Shown piece after piece: positions 1 to 10,271 of a stretch of DNA of 64,000 nucleotides; position 1 is the first letter of the stretch; each line of letters starts with the position of its first letter. The DNA lies in assembly GCF_018812025.1 (NCBI RefSeq), contig NC_063052.1, forward strand, positions 27,944,354 to 28,008,353, read 5' to 3'. This DNA comes from Megalobrama amblycephala. Taxonomy: Eukaryota > Chordata > Actinopteri > Cypriniformes > Xenocyprididae. A program made the position numbers and the translations under genes. The notes below the pieces were generated by a model. It saw nothing but the letters and a program-made list of their open reading frames with translations. It had not been told where the DNA came from and did no database searches.

Positions 1-617
1 AGGCATGGAGGGCTGAGGTGAACAAAGGCAACTCATGATGAGATTAGCCTTTGATCAATGGTCTGTTGATGTAATCTCTCTTTTGTATTAATCAAAGTGG
101 GACAAAGGGATGTCTGTTGTGAAGCTCTGGTGCCATCTTGTCTGCTGTTCACTACAACGGGATGATGGTAATTCAGCCTGATCCAGAACAGTGATTTCAG
201 TTTCTCGTCGTAGGGGCAGGAGATGGCGAGATGAAAAAACTCAGTGGAAAAACAAACAAAAGAGCCACGGCCGTAGATACTGTCACAGTCGGTTGCAGGA
301 AGGCAGATGAAGATGAAGATAGCAGTTTAAATAACAAGGTTTAATAGTAGATTCTAACAGGCAGCAACACACATTTAAAATTGACGATACCAGACAATGA
401 ACTGAACTCAGGCAGGAAGTTAAATACACAAAGGTAAATGACAAACAGCTGTGAGGATCATTAGTGTCCATGGTGACTGGACACTAATGGTCATTTGTAT
501 GTGTCCATGGTGACTGGACACATGCAAACACAAGACAGGAGTGACAACAAACTGAAAGCCATGAACAGAACATAATGGTGGCAATATGTTGTATCATAAA
601 TTACATTATATGATTGA
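1..617. other. non-coding, with a repeated 21-bp imperfect palindrome
   Basis: No convincing gene is seen. From about 240 to 600 the base composition resembles the minus-strand LTR fragments elsewhere in the window, but no LTR ends were found. A 21-bp imperfect palindrome beginning GTGTCCATGGTGACTGG occurs at 464-484 and again at 501-521 with almost no change. Confidence 0.4.
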
Positions 618-680
618 TTAGGGATGGAGCTAAACCTGCAGGACAGTGGGCCTCAAGGGCTAGAGTTGCCCACCCATGAG
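618..680. repeat. fragment of a hAT-like MITE end
   Basis: The stretch with GGAGCTAAACCTGCAGGACA resembles the right arm of the short palindromic element at 1480-1660 (GGAGCTGAGCTCTGTAGGACA). Only one end is present. The small ORF crossing it is a by-product. Confidence 0.4.
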
Positions 681-1210
681 GTTGAAGACAAGACAGTTCA
701 GCAGTGTAAAAATACAAGAAATATATATGCCTCAATTTTAGGACACATAGACATGTCATACATGCAGTACTTGTCATACATGCAATTTTGCATATTATTT
801 ATTTATTTTTTTGCATCAAATAAATCATAGAAATATTGACGACTTTGGCTTTTTATACCCTAAAAGGGCAATATATCATATATATGAGACAACTCATAAA
901 ATCCAAAAATGATGATATAAAAAGTAACATGAAATTATGTTTTTTGCTGATCATTTCCACTTTTGCCTGTTTTAAAAAATAACAATGTAAAAACATGTAC
1001 ACACGGTACACTGTGTACACACAGTGCATTGTATCAAATGTTTAATTTAAATGTTAGTACATAGTAGTTAAAGACACCTAATATAAAGTGGGACCAAAAA
1101 ATGTTAAGTATTTTGAATTTAGATTGACCACACCTTTATTAAATCTGAATTTCTAACAAGCCACAACATCTATAATATCTAAACAAACTAGTGATATATA
1201 TGGTACCCAC
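681..1210. other. AT-rich intronic sequence; MITE end near 1050-1095
   Basis: No coding signal. Around 1055-1095 lies a repeat end (AGTACATAGTAGTTAAAGAC, then ACCTAATATAAAGTG). The same sequence flanks the foldback element at 2960-4097, where it is split by that insertion. Confidence 0.4.
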
Positions 1211-1323
1211 CAGGCTTTGGGTCGGAGATTCACAAAAACTGCCAAAGCTAGATCGGCTGGTGTTGGCCAGAGAAGTTCCAAAGCGCAGTGTAGAATACAC
1301 AGGATCCAGATGAGCTTTTGACT
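1211..1323 (-). CDS. STAC-family adaptor, linker exon downstream of the C1 domain (partial)
   Basis: The minus strand encodes [15 protein letters not shown] followed by a Ser-rich stretch ending ESPTQSL. This closely resembles the conserved segment between the C1 and SH3 domains of STAC/STAC2 (remembered pattern DPVYETLRYGTSLA, then SESPTRSL). These are cytoplasmic adaptors of muscle and neurons that bind voltage-gated calcium channels. The exon ends with a GTGGGT donor (complement at 1205-1210) and starts after an AG at 1324-1325, or 2 bp further in. It lies on the same strand as, and downstream of, the C1 exon at 58129-58223, which is the correct protein order. Residues normally linking the two (after the C1 domain, starting FRRNF in relatives) were not found, so at least one exon is unlocated. 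Which STAC paralogue it is cannot be told from 37 codons. Confidence 0.72.
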
Positions 1324-1479
1324 CTATAATATCACAAACATAGTACATGTCCAAAATAATGATCACTGTACACAGACACACTCACTCTTACAAAAAGAGT
1401 GTGTCAGCAAGTTAATTTTCATAAAGTTCAATTATATTTTCCAAATGTACTTTATGTAATTTTAAAATCCCTACATTTT

Positions 1480-1660
1480 CAACCCTGCTCCTGGGGGCCC
1501 ACTGTCCTGCAAAGTTTATGTTCAACCTGTTTCAGGTAACCTGGCTTTTAATTTGTTTTTTAAAGCAGTTCTGAAGACCTTAATTAGCTGGTTTAGGTGT
1601 GTTTGAATTGGGGTTGGAGCTGAGCTCTGTAGGACAGTGGGTTCCCAGAGGCAGGGTTGA
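1480..1660. mobile_element. short palindromic MITE, hAT-like
   Basis: Inverted ends of about 33 bp: the left begins CAACCCTGCTCCTGGGGGCC and the right, read in reverse, CAACCCTGCCTCTGGGAACC. Both lead into a shared CCACTGTCCT segment. The element is about 180 bp and non-coding. No clear target duplication was found. The family is common in fish genomes; assignment to hAT is an inference from the termini. Confidence 0.6.
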
Positions 1661-2141
1661 AGACCTAGGTTAAAATCATTGTACTGGTAATATACTTGTA
1701 AGTTTACTTTTTCAATACTTCTTGGGACTAAATTGACCCACTTTCTTTTACAAGAAAAATGGTTTTAAGTGTACTTTAAGTGTACCAGTAGCAAACTAGT
1801 TGACATCCAATTTTTTTGGAAACTATACTATTGACTATAGTAAAATTATAGGTATATTGATAGATAACTAGCTATCTAGCCTGCTTTTTAGTTTATGAAA
1901 GTACACACAAATATACTCTCAGTAAATTAGTTTAATCCTTTTTTGGAATTAAAAATAATTTTTAGTCATTTTTATACTGCAAGTATACTTGTAAATTTTA
2001 ACAAATTTTATAGTTTACAATTTACACTTGTTTACAATGCACTTTAAATATACTACTAAATTTCTATTTAGGTATTAATTTTTTAGATTTGAAATACTGT
2101 ACATCTTTAACCGTACTTGAAGTAGGCTTACAGTTGACTTC
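1661..2141. other. AT-rich repeat relic (AGTATACTT-type)
   Basis: Many short runs such as AGTATACTTGTAAATTT, similar to 22140-22260. It looks like old MITE sequence; there is no gene. Confidence 0.3.
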
Positions 2142-2581
2142 TACAGTGGGGATCAAAAGTTTGGGAACCCCTTTCAGAATCTGTGAAAATGTGAACATTT
2201 TTAACTGTGTGTGGTTACCTGATGATCCATGACTGTTTTTATGTTTTGTGATGGTGATGTGCATTGTGTTTCTTAATGCATCGTGAGAGACTCATGAACA
2301 ACCATCACAAAACAAAAAAACAGTCATGGATCATCAGGTAACCACACACAGTATTAAGATCCAAGGGTTCCCAAACTTTTGAACGGGGTTATTTTAATAA
2401 ATTCAGCTATTTTTTTGTCTTGTGGACCATATGTTAACATCTTTTATGTAAAATATCTTACTACAGGACAGTACTAAACAAAAAATAACATGCATTTTGT
2501 ATGATCTCTCTTGTTTTGTTAAAAATGTTCATATTTTCACAGATTCTGAAAGGGGTTCCCAAACTTTCGATCCCCACAGTA
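2142..2581. mobile_element. Tc1/mariner-type MITE with nested inverted repeats
   Basis: Terminal inverted repeats of about 55 bp start CAGTGGGGATCAAAAGTTTG on the left; the right end is their near-perfect reverse complement. TA flanks both ends (2142-2143 and 2580-2581), the normal Tc1/mariner target duplication. Inside is a second inverted pair (about 2209-2257 and 2300-2350, GTTACCTGATGATCCATGAC in the left arm), so the element could form a two-stage hairpin. It has no ORF. Confidence 0.8.
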
Positions 2582-2951
2582 TGTTATGACTTCTAACTGC
2601 TATCTACTAACATTTAAATTAATCATTTGATAAAATGCACTTATTATGAACATACTGTGCATGATTTTACTTTGTACTAATATTTAAAAAAAATCTGTAA
2701 TTAATTTTATAATTAATAATTGTAATTGTAACCTATATTTAATTTATAATTGTAACCTATACTTATAATTCTTTAATAATAGTGTTGACACTTTCCTTAC
2801 ACCTTAACCGAACCTTAAACTACCCATACCACCAAACCTCTGATAAACTTACCCATATCACATTTCAATAGCAGCAAAATTGTATTGAAATACAACATTA
2901 ACAAAATAAGTAAATTGTACCTATTTTTTACTGTTAAGTACATAGTAGTTA
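2582..2951. other. AT-rich repeat relic
   Basis: Short tandem-like TTTAATTTATAATTGTAACC units near 2690-2765, then a MITE-like tail that ends at the insertion point of the next element. No gene. Confidence 0.3.
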
Positions 2952-2959
2952 AATACATC

Positions 2960-4097
2960 GGTAACACTTTACTTGAAGGGGTGTGCATAAGACTGACATG
3001 ACACCTTCATAATCTTGACATGTCACGTGTTATGAATATGAAGGAGGTTTTATGCATGTTTATGACAACTGTCATTAAATGTCATTCGCTCAATTATGTC
3101 ATTTTTAATGCAAAGATGACATTGTTTGAGATGTCTTTGTTACGACAACTTGACATAAACCGACACATCATAACCTGTCAGTGTCTTTGTCATGACAACT
3201 TGACATTAGCAAAACATCATAACCTGTCATAAACATGGATTATCAAACTTAAAAAAACTACTTAGCTTTATGGGTTAACATTACATTACATTATTTTGGT
3301 AACATTTCAGTATAGGGAACACATATATAAACGATTAACTATGACTTTTCCCTCAATGAACTCTTAATTTACTGCTTATTATAGTTAATTGTTAGGTTTA
3401 GGTATTGGGTAGGATTAAGAATGTAGAATAAGATCATGCAGAATAAGGCATTAATATGTGCTTTATAAGTATTAATAAATAGCCAATATTTTAGCCATAT
3501 GAATGCTAATAGTAATAAGCAACTAGTTAAAAGACCCTAAAATAAAGTGTTACCATTATTTTATAACAGTGTCATCTTTTTTACGAAATTTGAAATTGTC
3601 TATTATCTGACCTTCTGTTGGAGGAAACTTAAAAAAAAAAAAAAAACATGAAATGAAAAATAGTCATGACGCTGTTATAAAATTATTTGTCAGAGTATTG
3701 TCACTTAATGACATCTGAATGACAAGTTCAATTTGTACCACTGTACTTGAGCTCAAGATACATATTCATGACACTATTATAATGGCCTCATGACAGCCAA
3801 TGTCAAAACCAACCTCATGACAGTTTAATGTAATGTTAACCCATAAAGCTAAATAATGTCAAGTTGTCATGACAAAGACACTGACAGGTTATGATGTATT
3901 GGTTTATGTCAAGTTGTCATAACTCGGACATCTCAAACAATGTCATCTTTGCATTAAAAATGACATAATTGAGCGAATGACACTTAATGACAGTTGTCAT
4001 AAACATTCATAAAACCTTCATATTCATGACGTGTCATGTCATGATTATGAAGGTGTCATGTCAGTCTTATGCACACCCCTTCAAGTAAAGTGTTACC
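2960..4097. mobile_element. foldback hAT-like MITE with 8-bp target duplication
   Basis: Arms of about 240-320 bp are inverted copies (left starts GGTAACACTTTACTTGAAGG, right ends CCTTCAAGTAAAGTGTTACC). The arms are rich in TGACA/TGTCA motifs. The flanks AATACATC at 2952-2959 and 4098-4105 are identical 8-bp direct repeats, as hAT elements produce. A smaller MITE is nested in the spacer. No coding capacity. Confidence 0.85.
3298..3554. mobile_element. nested GGTAACA-type MITE with 8-bp target duplication
   Basis: Ends GGTAACATTTCAGTATAGGG and CCCTAAAATAAAGTGTTACC are inverted. ATTATTTT flanks it on both sides (3290-3297 and 3555-3562). It inserted into the foldback element at 2960-4097 and is therefore younger. 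Confidence 0.82.
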
Positions 4098-4229
4098 AAT
4101 ACATCTAATATAAAGTGTGACTGACACTCCATGATATTTGACTTATGGTGGCTGAGAGAGCTCAATGCACTGCAAGAAAACACATGCAAATAGAAAAAAA
4201 CACCAGCAAATAAAGAAAACATCATCAGT

Positions 4230-4535
4230 TTGACAACACATGTGCTGCAAAAGTTCACAACAAATGCAAATACAGAAACACGCTGCAAAAGTTCACAACA
4301 CATACAAATACAGAAATGCGCTGCAAAAGTTCACAACACATGCAAATACAGAAAAACACTGCAAAAGTTCACAACACAACCAAATACAAAAATGCGCTGC
4401 AAAAATTCATAACACACAAGCAAATACAGAAACGCGCTGCAAAAGTTCACAACACAACCAAATACAAAAATGTGCTGCAAAAGTTCACAACACATGCAAA
4501 TACAGAAACACACTGCAAAAGTTCACAACACATGC
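4230..4535 (+). repeat. minisatellite array, about 36-bp unit
   Basis: About eight imperfect copies of a unit containing CAAATACAGAAACGCGCTGC and AAAAGTTCACAACACATG. It is the left array of the palindromic element. Confidence 0.85.
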
Positions 4536-4586
4536 AAATAGCACATACCAGGCCTGGCGATCTCAATCCGCCCTCTGCGATGATCT

Positions 4587-4614
4587 GAATGATGATGATG
4601 ATGATGATGATTAG
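4587..4614 (+). repeat. (GAT)n microsatellite
   Basis: Eight or so GAT repeats in the spacer between the two minisatellite arrays. Confidence 0.8.
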
Positions 4615-4805
4615 ACTACTTTTAGAATTAAATGAATATTTTAATTTGGCCCGTAATAATTTATAGTGCATCACGCATAATCGACGTGCTGTAATAAGAT
4701 TGTCCTGGCACAGGGACTGCTTCAATGTTTACTCTTCAGTGGTGTGCACCTGAAAGGTGAATTTTTTGTTTATCTTAACATCCTGATCGTATGTGCACTG
4801 TGAGC

Positions 4806-5135
4806 AGGCCTATTTGCAGCACGTTTCTGCATGTGTTGTGAACTTTTGCAGCGCGTTTCTGTATTTTCTTGTGTTGTGAACTTTTGCAGCGCGTTTCTGT
4901 ATTTGCATGTGTTGTGAACTTTTGCAGTGCGTTTTTGTATTTGCTTGTGTTGCGAACTTTAGCAGCGCGTTTCTGTATTTACATGTGTTGTGAACTTTTG
5001 CAAGCGTGTTTCTGTATTTGCATGTGTTGTGAACTTTTGCAGCGTGTTTCTGTATTTGCATGCATTGTGAACTTTTGCAGCACGTTTTTTTTATTTGCTT
5101 GCATTGTGATCTTTTGCAGCGCATGTGTTGTCAAA
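4806..5135 (-). repeat. inverted minisatellite array
   Basis: The same unit as at 4230-4535 in the opposite orientation (GTTGTGAACTTTTGCAGCGC), about nine imperfect copies. Confidence 0.85.
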
Positions 5136-5223
5136 CTGATGAAGATTTCTTCTTTATTTGCTGGTGTTTTTCCTATTTGCAGGTGTTTTCTTCATTTGTA
5201 GCACGTTGAGCTCTCTTGGCCAC

Positions 5224-6228
5224 GGTAAAATTAATGATTAATGATTCACAATTATACATTAGTTAAGCACAAACACACTAGTAATTAATGATTAACTTAA
5301 AGTAAGGGCATATTAGCCATTGAAGGATCCACATTCATGCAATAAATAAGCAAAAATAAGCTAGTAATTAATGATTAACTGAATGTACAGTAAATGCCTT
5401 TTAGCTATTTACAACTTAACAAACCCTTTATTATTTTTGTGTAGTAATGTATTTAGCTATATTTTGATTCACCATCTATTAAGTTAACTGAAAAATATGA
5501 AGCTAGCAAGCTTAATTAGTGTTTAATTACTGCTGGGTTTACACTAATTGCTAAATTAGTGTAATAAAGACAATTTGACCCCCTATTCTAAAGTGAAAAA
5601 AGATAATATATCATAAAGATATCTGTATAATTTTCCTTTTACTCTTTTATAAATAAATGTTATATCCCTAAACCCAAACGTAACCATTTTATAGAGAATA
5701 TAAAATAATATACAACATAATGGACAGAAATATTTAGGAAAATTATATTTAAAATGAATTTTAGTAACACTATAGCATTAAAAAGATATTGAGCCACCTA
5801 CCATAACCATTTTTAAAAATATGTAGTTATAAAGAAAAACATAACAGAAAGAAAAGTGTAATCTCAATAATTCCTTTATTAAGAATATGTCAAAAGCAGT
5901 ATCAATAGTAGTCCGAATGGTGATGTGTTGTAGTCGCAGTCCTCTCTGGTGATACATAATAGTTTTGTATCAGGTACAGAGCAGAATTTAAGTTATTAAT
6001 CCACAGAAATGGTATTCCACTTCACGGCATGTCGCAAACTGTGATGAAGCAGGCAAGAGCCAATGTACATTTGATATCACTGCCCTAAAACGTGTTGTGT
6101 CAAGATTTTTGAGGTGGCAATTTTTGAATTCATATTGATTGTGATTTGTTTACGGTCACTGTTGAGGATGGAGATAAAGACTGCTAAATAAAGAATTGAA
6201 TTTGGATCTGTTACTCGCAGTTGTAATG
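5224..6228. other. old AT-rich repeats, gene-free
   Basis: 5230-5600 contains TTAATGATTAACT and CTAGTAATTAATGATTA runs. It resembles, in reverse orientation, 20620-21100 (TAATCATTAATTACT and the block with GGGGTCAAATTGTC), so both are copies of one repeat family. 5860-6228 looks like an LTR tail read on the minus strand, with a possible AATAAA complement near 5874, but no ends could be paired. Confidence 0.4.
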
Positions 6229-7068
6229 TGTCAGGGTTTTGGGTGGTGGAAGGGGATAAAACAAAACACAACAAAAACTACCCCGTGGGGGAAAACAGAC
6301 TTGACATAACTGGACTTGACTTATGGAAACACCAGGGAAAATACGACGACGAACCAGCACAGGACTGCAAACACAAGGAAAATAAATAGGAGAGCAAACA
6401 AGGCAAGTAATGAGGGAGGACAGGTGGGGCAAATCAACCAATAATGAGGTAACAAGATGGGCGGGGTCAAGACAATAGACATAAGATCACATGGCACAAA
6501 GAAACACATGACAAGCCATGTGCTCACACCAAACATAACAAAAACACAAGCACATGGCCAATAAAGACAAATCACAAGCCATATGTGCTTACACAAGACG
6601 AGACATGAACACGTGACTATGAAAACTCATAAGCCACGTGTTCACACAAAAACAAGACAACATGAGAGCACGCAGCCCATGAAACACAGACTGCATGCAA
6701 CACAACACAAGACAAAAAACAACATGAAAGCACGCGGCAGGTGGAAACAAACCGCGTGCTACACAAAACATGACAATACAAGAGCGCCTGGCCAATAAGA
6801 ACCGACCAAACAAAACATGAGACAAGAACACACGGCAAGTGAAAGAACGCTCGACCGTGCGCTCACAGTAAAGACAGGACGGGGAGTGCGGGTGTCCAAA
6901 TCCCGACACCAAACCGAAACCAAACTAGACATGAGTGCCGGGATCCGAACGTCAAGCTCCCAACATGAAACAAGACACGCAGACAAGAGAGCGCACGGCC
7001 CGAGAACACTGGAGACCGTACGCTCACACAAGGACAGGACAAAAACGGAAGTGTCAGAGCTCTGACAC
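6229..7068 (-). mobile_element. solo gypsy-like LTR
   Basis: About 840 bp bounded by TGTCAGGG and CTGACAC. Including the neighbouring G gives a perfect 7-bp inverted end (GTGTCAG/CTGACAC) with TAAT directly repeated on both sides (6224-6227 and 7069-7072). On the minus strand a CCTATTTATTTTCC stretch near 6378-6392 looks like a TATA/start region, which sets the orientation. It contains CACGTG-rich repeats and no retroviral coding domain. It interrupts the gypsy LTR to its right. Confidence 0.6.
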
Positions 7069-7405
7069 TAATGATTTGCTGGTGTTAGTTGTTGCAAGAA
7101 CTGAGTGACAACGATAGAAGATCCAAATGCAGTTTATTGGTAGCACAATCCAAAGTCATAATTCATTAAACAGGCAGAAGGTCAGAGCACAGTAAACGGG
7201 TCCAATCAAACAAACAAATCCAGAGGGTGAGACATGAACAAGAAAACCAGGGAAACGCTCAGTAATATTGTACAAGACAACTGAACTGAATTGGGTTATA
7301 TAGGGAGGGAGACACATTGATAATGAGGTGATGGGAAACAGCTGCACATGATTACATGAATGACAAAGAATTGTGGGAAACTGAGTCTATGATGTGTGTC
7401 AGTGG
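7069..7405 (-). mobile_element. gypsy 3' LTR, part 1 (split by the LTR element at 7406)
   Basis: On the minus strand this part shows a TATA-like CTATATAACCC (complement 7293-7303) and, about 160 bp downstream, AATAAA (complement 7133-7138), the layout of an LTR U3-R region. The LTR resumes at 19395-19451 beyond the 12-kb insertion, because the sequences join across the GTGG duplication. Confidence 0.6.
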
Positions 7406-8794
7406 TGTAATGACTGAGACAAATCAGACACAGTTATTTGTTAGTTAACCAACAGTCTTAAGCTCACTCTGGGGTCTGGCTTCCATCCCCCGAGAACTTC
7501 TCAGTTACAAGTTTTATTGCACCAAAGAATGCCGCATGGAGAGCAGAGAAGAAACACACAAAAACGTGCATCTTTCCTGCATTATCCACACATAACACAG
7601 ACTCTCTTGCATTAATGTATAGACAGACTGTTCTATAAATGAACATGCACATTCCCAGGAAATTGTATCCACTATTACCGTTGCTGTATTACAATCATTG
7701 TATTCACGTATGTATGTGTATGTTTTATGATACATTTAAGGTAACTTCAATCATGCCATGTTTAGTGTCTTTGCGTTCGTATCGAGAAGAGTTAAATGCT
7801 TATGTATGCGGTATGTCCATACCTGTGCAACACATTAGTATTACAATAATCTTTAATAGTTCTTCTTCAAAAACTCTGCCAGTTAATCTGCCTAGTCGTA
7901 AAAGCCCCGACAAGGGGGTGTGTTGTCACCCGGAAATACAACACCTTCATTGGTTACATCAACCTTAAGAGGTTGGACTTTGACCAGAGGTTAAAAGCTA
8001 GAGAACAATGCCACTCCCTTTCTTTTCCTTGCTTCTGGATGACCGAACGGACCTCCTTGCGGCAGGCCTCTCTAGGCCTGTAGGCCTCGGCCTACAAACT
8101 AGCCATGTGCTCAACATCCAACATAGAAAAGACTGGCAACAACTTCAGACGAAATCCTCAAGATCTCTCCTCAACCTGCCGATCCAACACTCCTCAGCCT
8201 AAAGGCATCTTGCAAGTATCGTACATTTTAACACTAAACAGCGATTTAGTATTAATTTGTAAGACTTACCTTTGCTATTGCTGGAGAAACTGATGATTCC
8301 TTTCCAGATTGTCTTTGACTTTTTCCTATAGCTCTAGTAACAGTACCTCTTCCGGTTCAACCCTATCATTACTCATTCTTACCTACAGTATGTATGTGTG
8401 TGACCTTTGTTGTATGTTATGTTTGTTAGTTTAGTTATGTGTTTGTGAGTTAGTTAATAAAGATTGTGCACAATACATATTTGGTTCTGACTCCGTCTGC
8501 AAATATATTGCCTCTTAAGTGATTTAGATCCCGACTACATGCTCTAAGTAGCACGGTACAATAAGAATGTTATTTTTCCATAACCTGGAAATGAACATTT
8601 CTTAGAATTATTAAACAATCAGCACTGAGTGTTCCATGGACAACAGGTTAATTGATAGTAATATTAAGATTAATGTAGCTATATCCAGTTAAGCTGATTA
8701 ACAGATTTACATATTCATAATTAATCATAATTAATAAATCATATTGAGTTATAAATAATTATTATTTTTTTCCCATTTGAGTTAACTCGCTACA
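7406..8794 (+). repeat. 5' LTR of the 12-kb element
   Basis: 1389 bp, TG...CA ended. AATAAA at 8456-8461. It differs from the 3' LTR by several indels: it holds about 85 bp near 8165-8250 that the 3' copy lacks, and lacks the extra AAGGCCTGC repeats of the 3' copy. Confidence 0.82.
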
Positions 8795-8798
8795 TATT

Positions 8799-8815
8799 TG
8801 GTGGAGAACGAAAGG
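8799..8815 (+). promoter_or_regulatory. candidate primer-binding site
   Basis: TGGTGGAGAACGAAAGG begins four bases after the 5' LTR. It starts TGG as expected for pairing with a tRNA CCA end, but I could not match it to a tRNA from memory. Confidence 0.5.
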
Positions 8816-9049
8816 CATCATTTTAAGCAATTGTTTGCAGATGGACCAGTAATCAGTCATGTGTTCTTGAATAATATTTATTGACATCTTATACATGCAC
8901 ATACAAATTTCTGATAAAATCAGCAAAACTGGGGCTTGAATGCGCATTCCCTTGAATGGCAGAACGTTCCTCAATGCTATAATGCATGTTTAAATTGTAC
9001 AAAGAAGCTAACGAAATTATCGAAAGAAATCATAATTTCAGTTGCTAAA

Positions 9050-9400
9050 CCAGCGCGTACAAAGTGTCCCAAAATAAATTAACCTGAATTTGGGCGAAGA
9101 AACCCCCACTTTCAGCTTTAAATGCATAAGTCTTTTTCTGACAACAGAATCTCAGATTAGCAGCACGTACAAAGGGTATTAGAATAAACTAACCTGAACT
9201 TGGGCGAAGAAACCCCCACTTTCAGCTTTAAATGCATAAGTCTTTCTGACGATGGAATATCAGATTAGCAGCACGTACAAAGGGTATTAGAATAAACTAA
9301 CCTGATCTTGGCCGAAGAAATCCCCACTTTCAGCTGTAAATGCATAAGCCTTTTTCTGATGACGGAATTCCAGATTAAGCAGCATAAATTTACCTGTGTG
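9050..9400 (+). repeat. tandem repeat, about 110-bp unit, in the element leader
   Basis: Three to four copies of a unit containing AGCACGTACAAAGGGTATTA, AACCTGAACTTGGGCGAAGA and TTCAGCTTTAAATGCATAAG. Diverged relatives recur at 15700-15930 in the same element. Confidence 0.8.
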
Positions 9401-10237
9401 ATGAAGAAATCTCACTACAGCATTTGTAATGGTGTTCTGGGCGAGACTCCCCAGTCACCAATTAAGGCCTTTTTACTGTTCGTTCCGTCACTGTATTCAT
9501 ATTAATGCGCTGGACCGCACATATGAAACACACGCAACGAATTTGTGGTGTAAATTCTAGCTTAGCTAACTAGCAATCCACCACTGTCTGTGAGGTGATG
9601 TGCTGCTGTGATTTGTGAGTTATGCGTGACCACACTGGAGTTCTCAATGCGGACTTGCAGCACGGTTAGAATTCTGCTCTATTCTGATCGTGTTGCCGGC
9701 TGGCATTGGTCTCCTGGCAATGCATGACAACAGAGCGTGGAGAGCAGACACCTCTGAAAGTCTGATAACAGCACCCACATCACAAACTGTTGTGCAAACA
9801 ACAAACCGTGTGTAGCCAAATCTAGCTCTATAGAAACCCTACACGTATACCCTACAAGTTAAAACCCTTTTCCTCGACTAAAAGCTGCTAGCACCTAAAC
9901 ACGTGCAAGTGTGAAGCATTCAAGCCGAAGACTTTATAGACTTTGGAATCACTTTTAGGAGGGATTTTGATTTGAACTGTTGATGGGAACACAAAGTGTT
10001 GTGAAGCTCAAAGTCAAACGAATCAGTTGAGTCACAAACGATTCACTGTTTCGAACCACTCAAAGCGCCCCTTGCGAGTCAGAACAGTAAGCATAGCAAA
10101 GACTTAACGAGACATCTTTAATAAACCATTCACCAATGTTTTATTGAAGTTGTAATCAATTAAAAGTGATCAACAAATCACCTAATATCCTTAAACATGA
10201 GGTTTCTGTTACGACATGATATTTCAGTAAACTGTAG
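9401..10237. other. interior of the 12-kb LTR element, no gene
   Basis: No ORF of note and no motif recognised. Confidence 0.4.
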
Positions 10238-10271
10238 TGTTACGTTCCATGATTGTCATTGGTAGTGTATA

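Larger units (their letters stand above)
4148..5223. mobile_element. inverted-repeat element built from opposing minisatellites
   Basis: Ends GTGGCTGAGAGAGCTCAA and its inverted partner at 5206-5223 bound about 100-bp inverted arms. Inside each arm is an array of a roughly 36-bp unit (core GCTGCAAAAGTTCACAACAC): one array on the plus strand near 4230-4535, the other inverted near 4806-5135. A unique spacer of about 270 bp separates them. ORFs crossing the arrays are only translated repeats. No obvious target duplication was seen. Confidence 0.75.

Noticed and set aside
4240..4725. ORFs of 60-124 codons on both strands
   Set aside because: They are translations of the 36-bp minisatellite; overlapping frames on both strands stay open only because the unit length allows it.
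6583..7065. Several ORFs of 70-107 codons on both strands
   Set aside because: They fall inside the solo LTR and overlap each other; composition reflects ACAAGACA-type repeats.
9050..9400. Evenly spaced repeats considered as a CRISPR-like array
   Set aside because: The whole unit repeats without unique spacers and the setting is a vertebrate retrotransposon.
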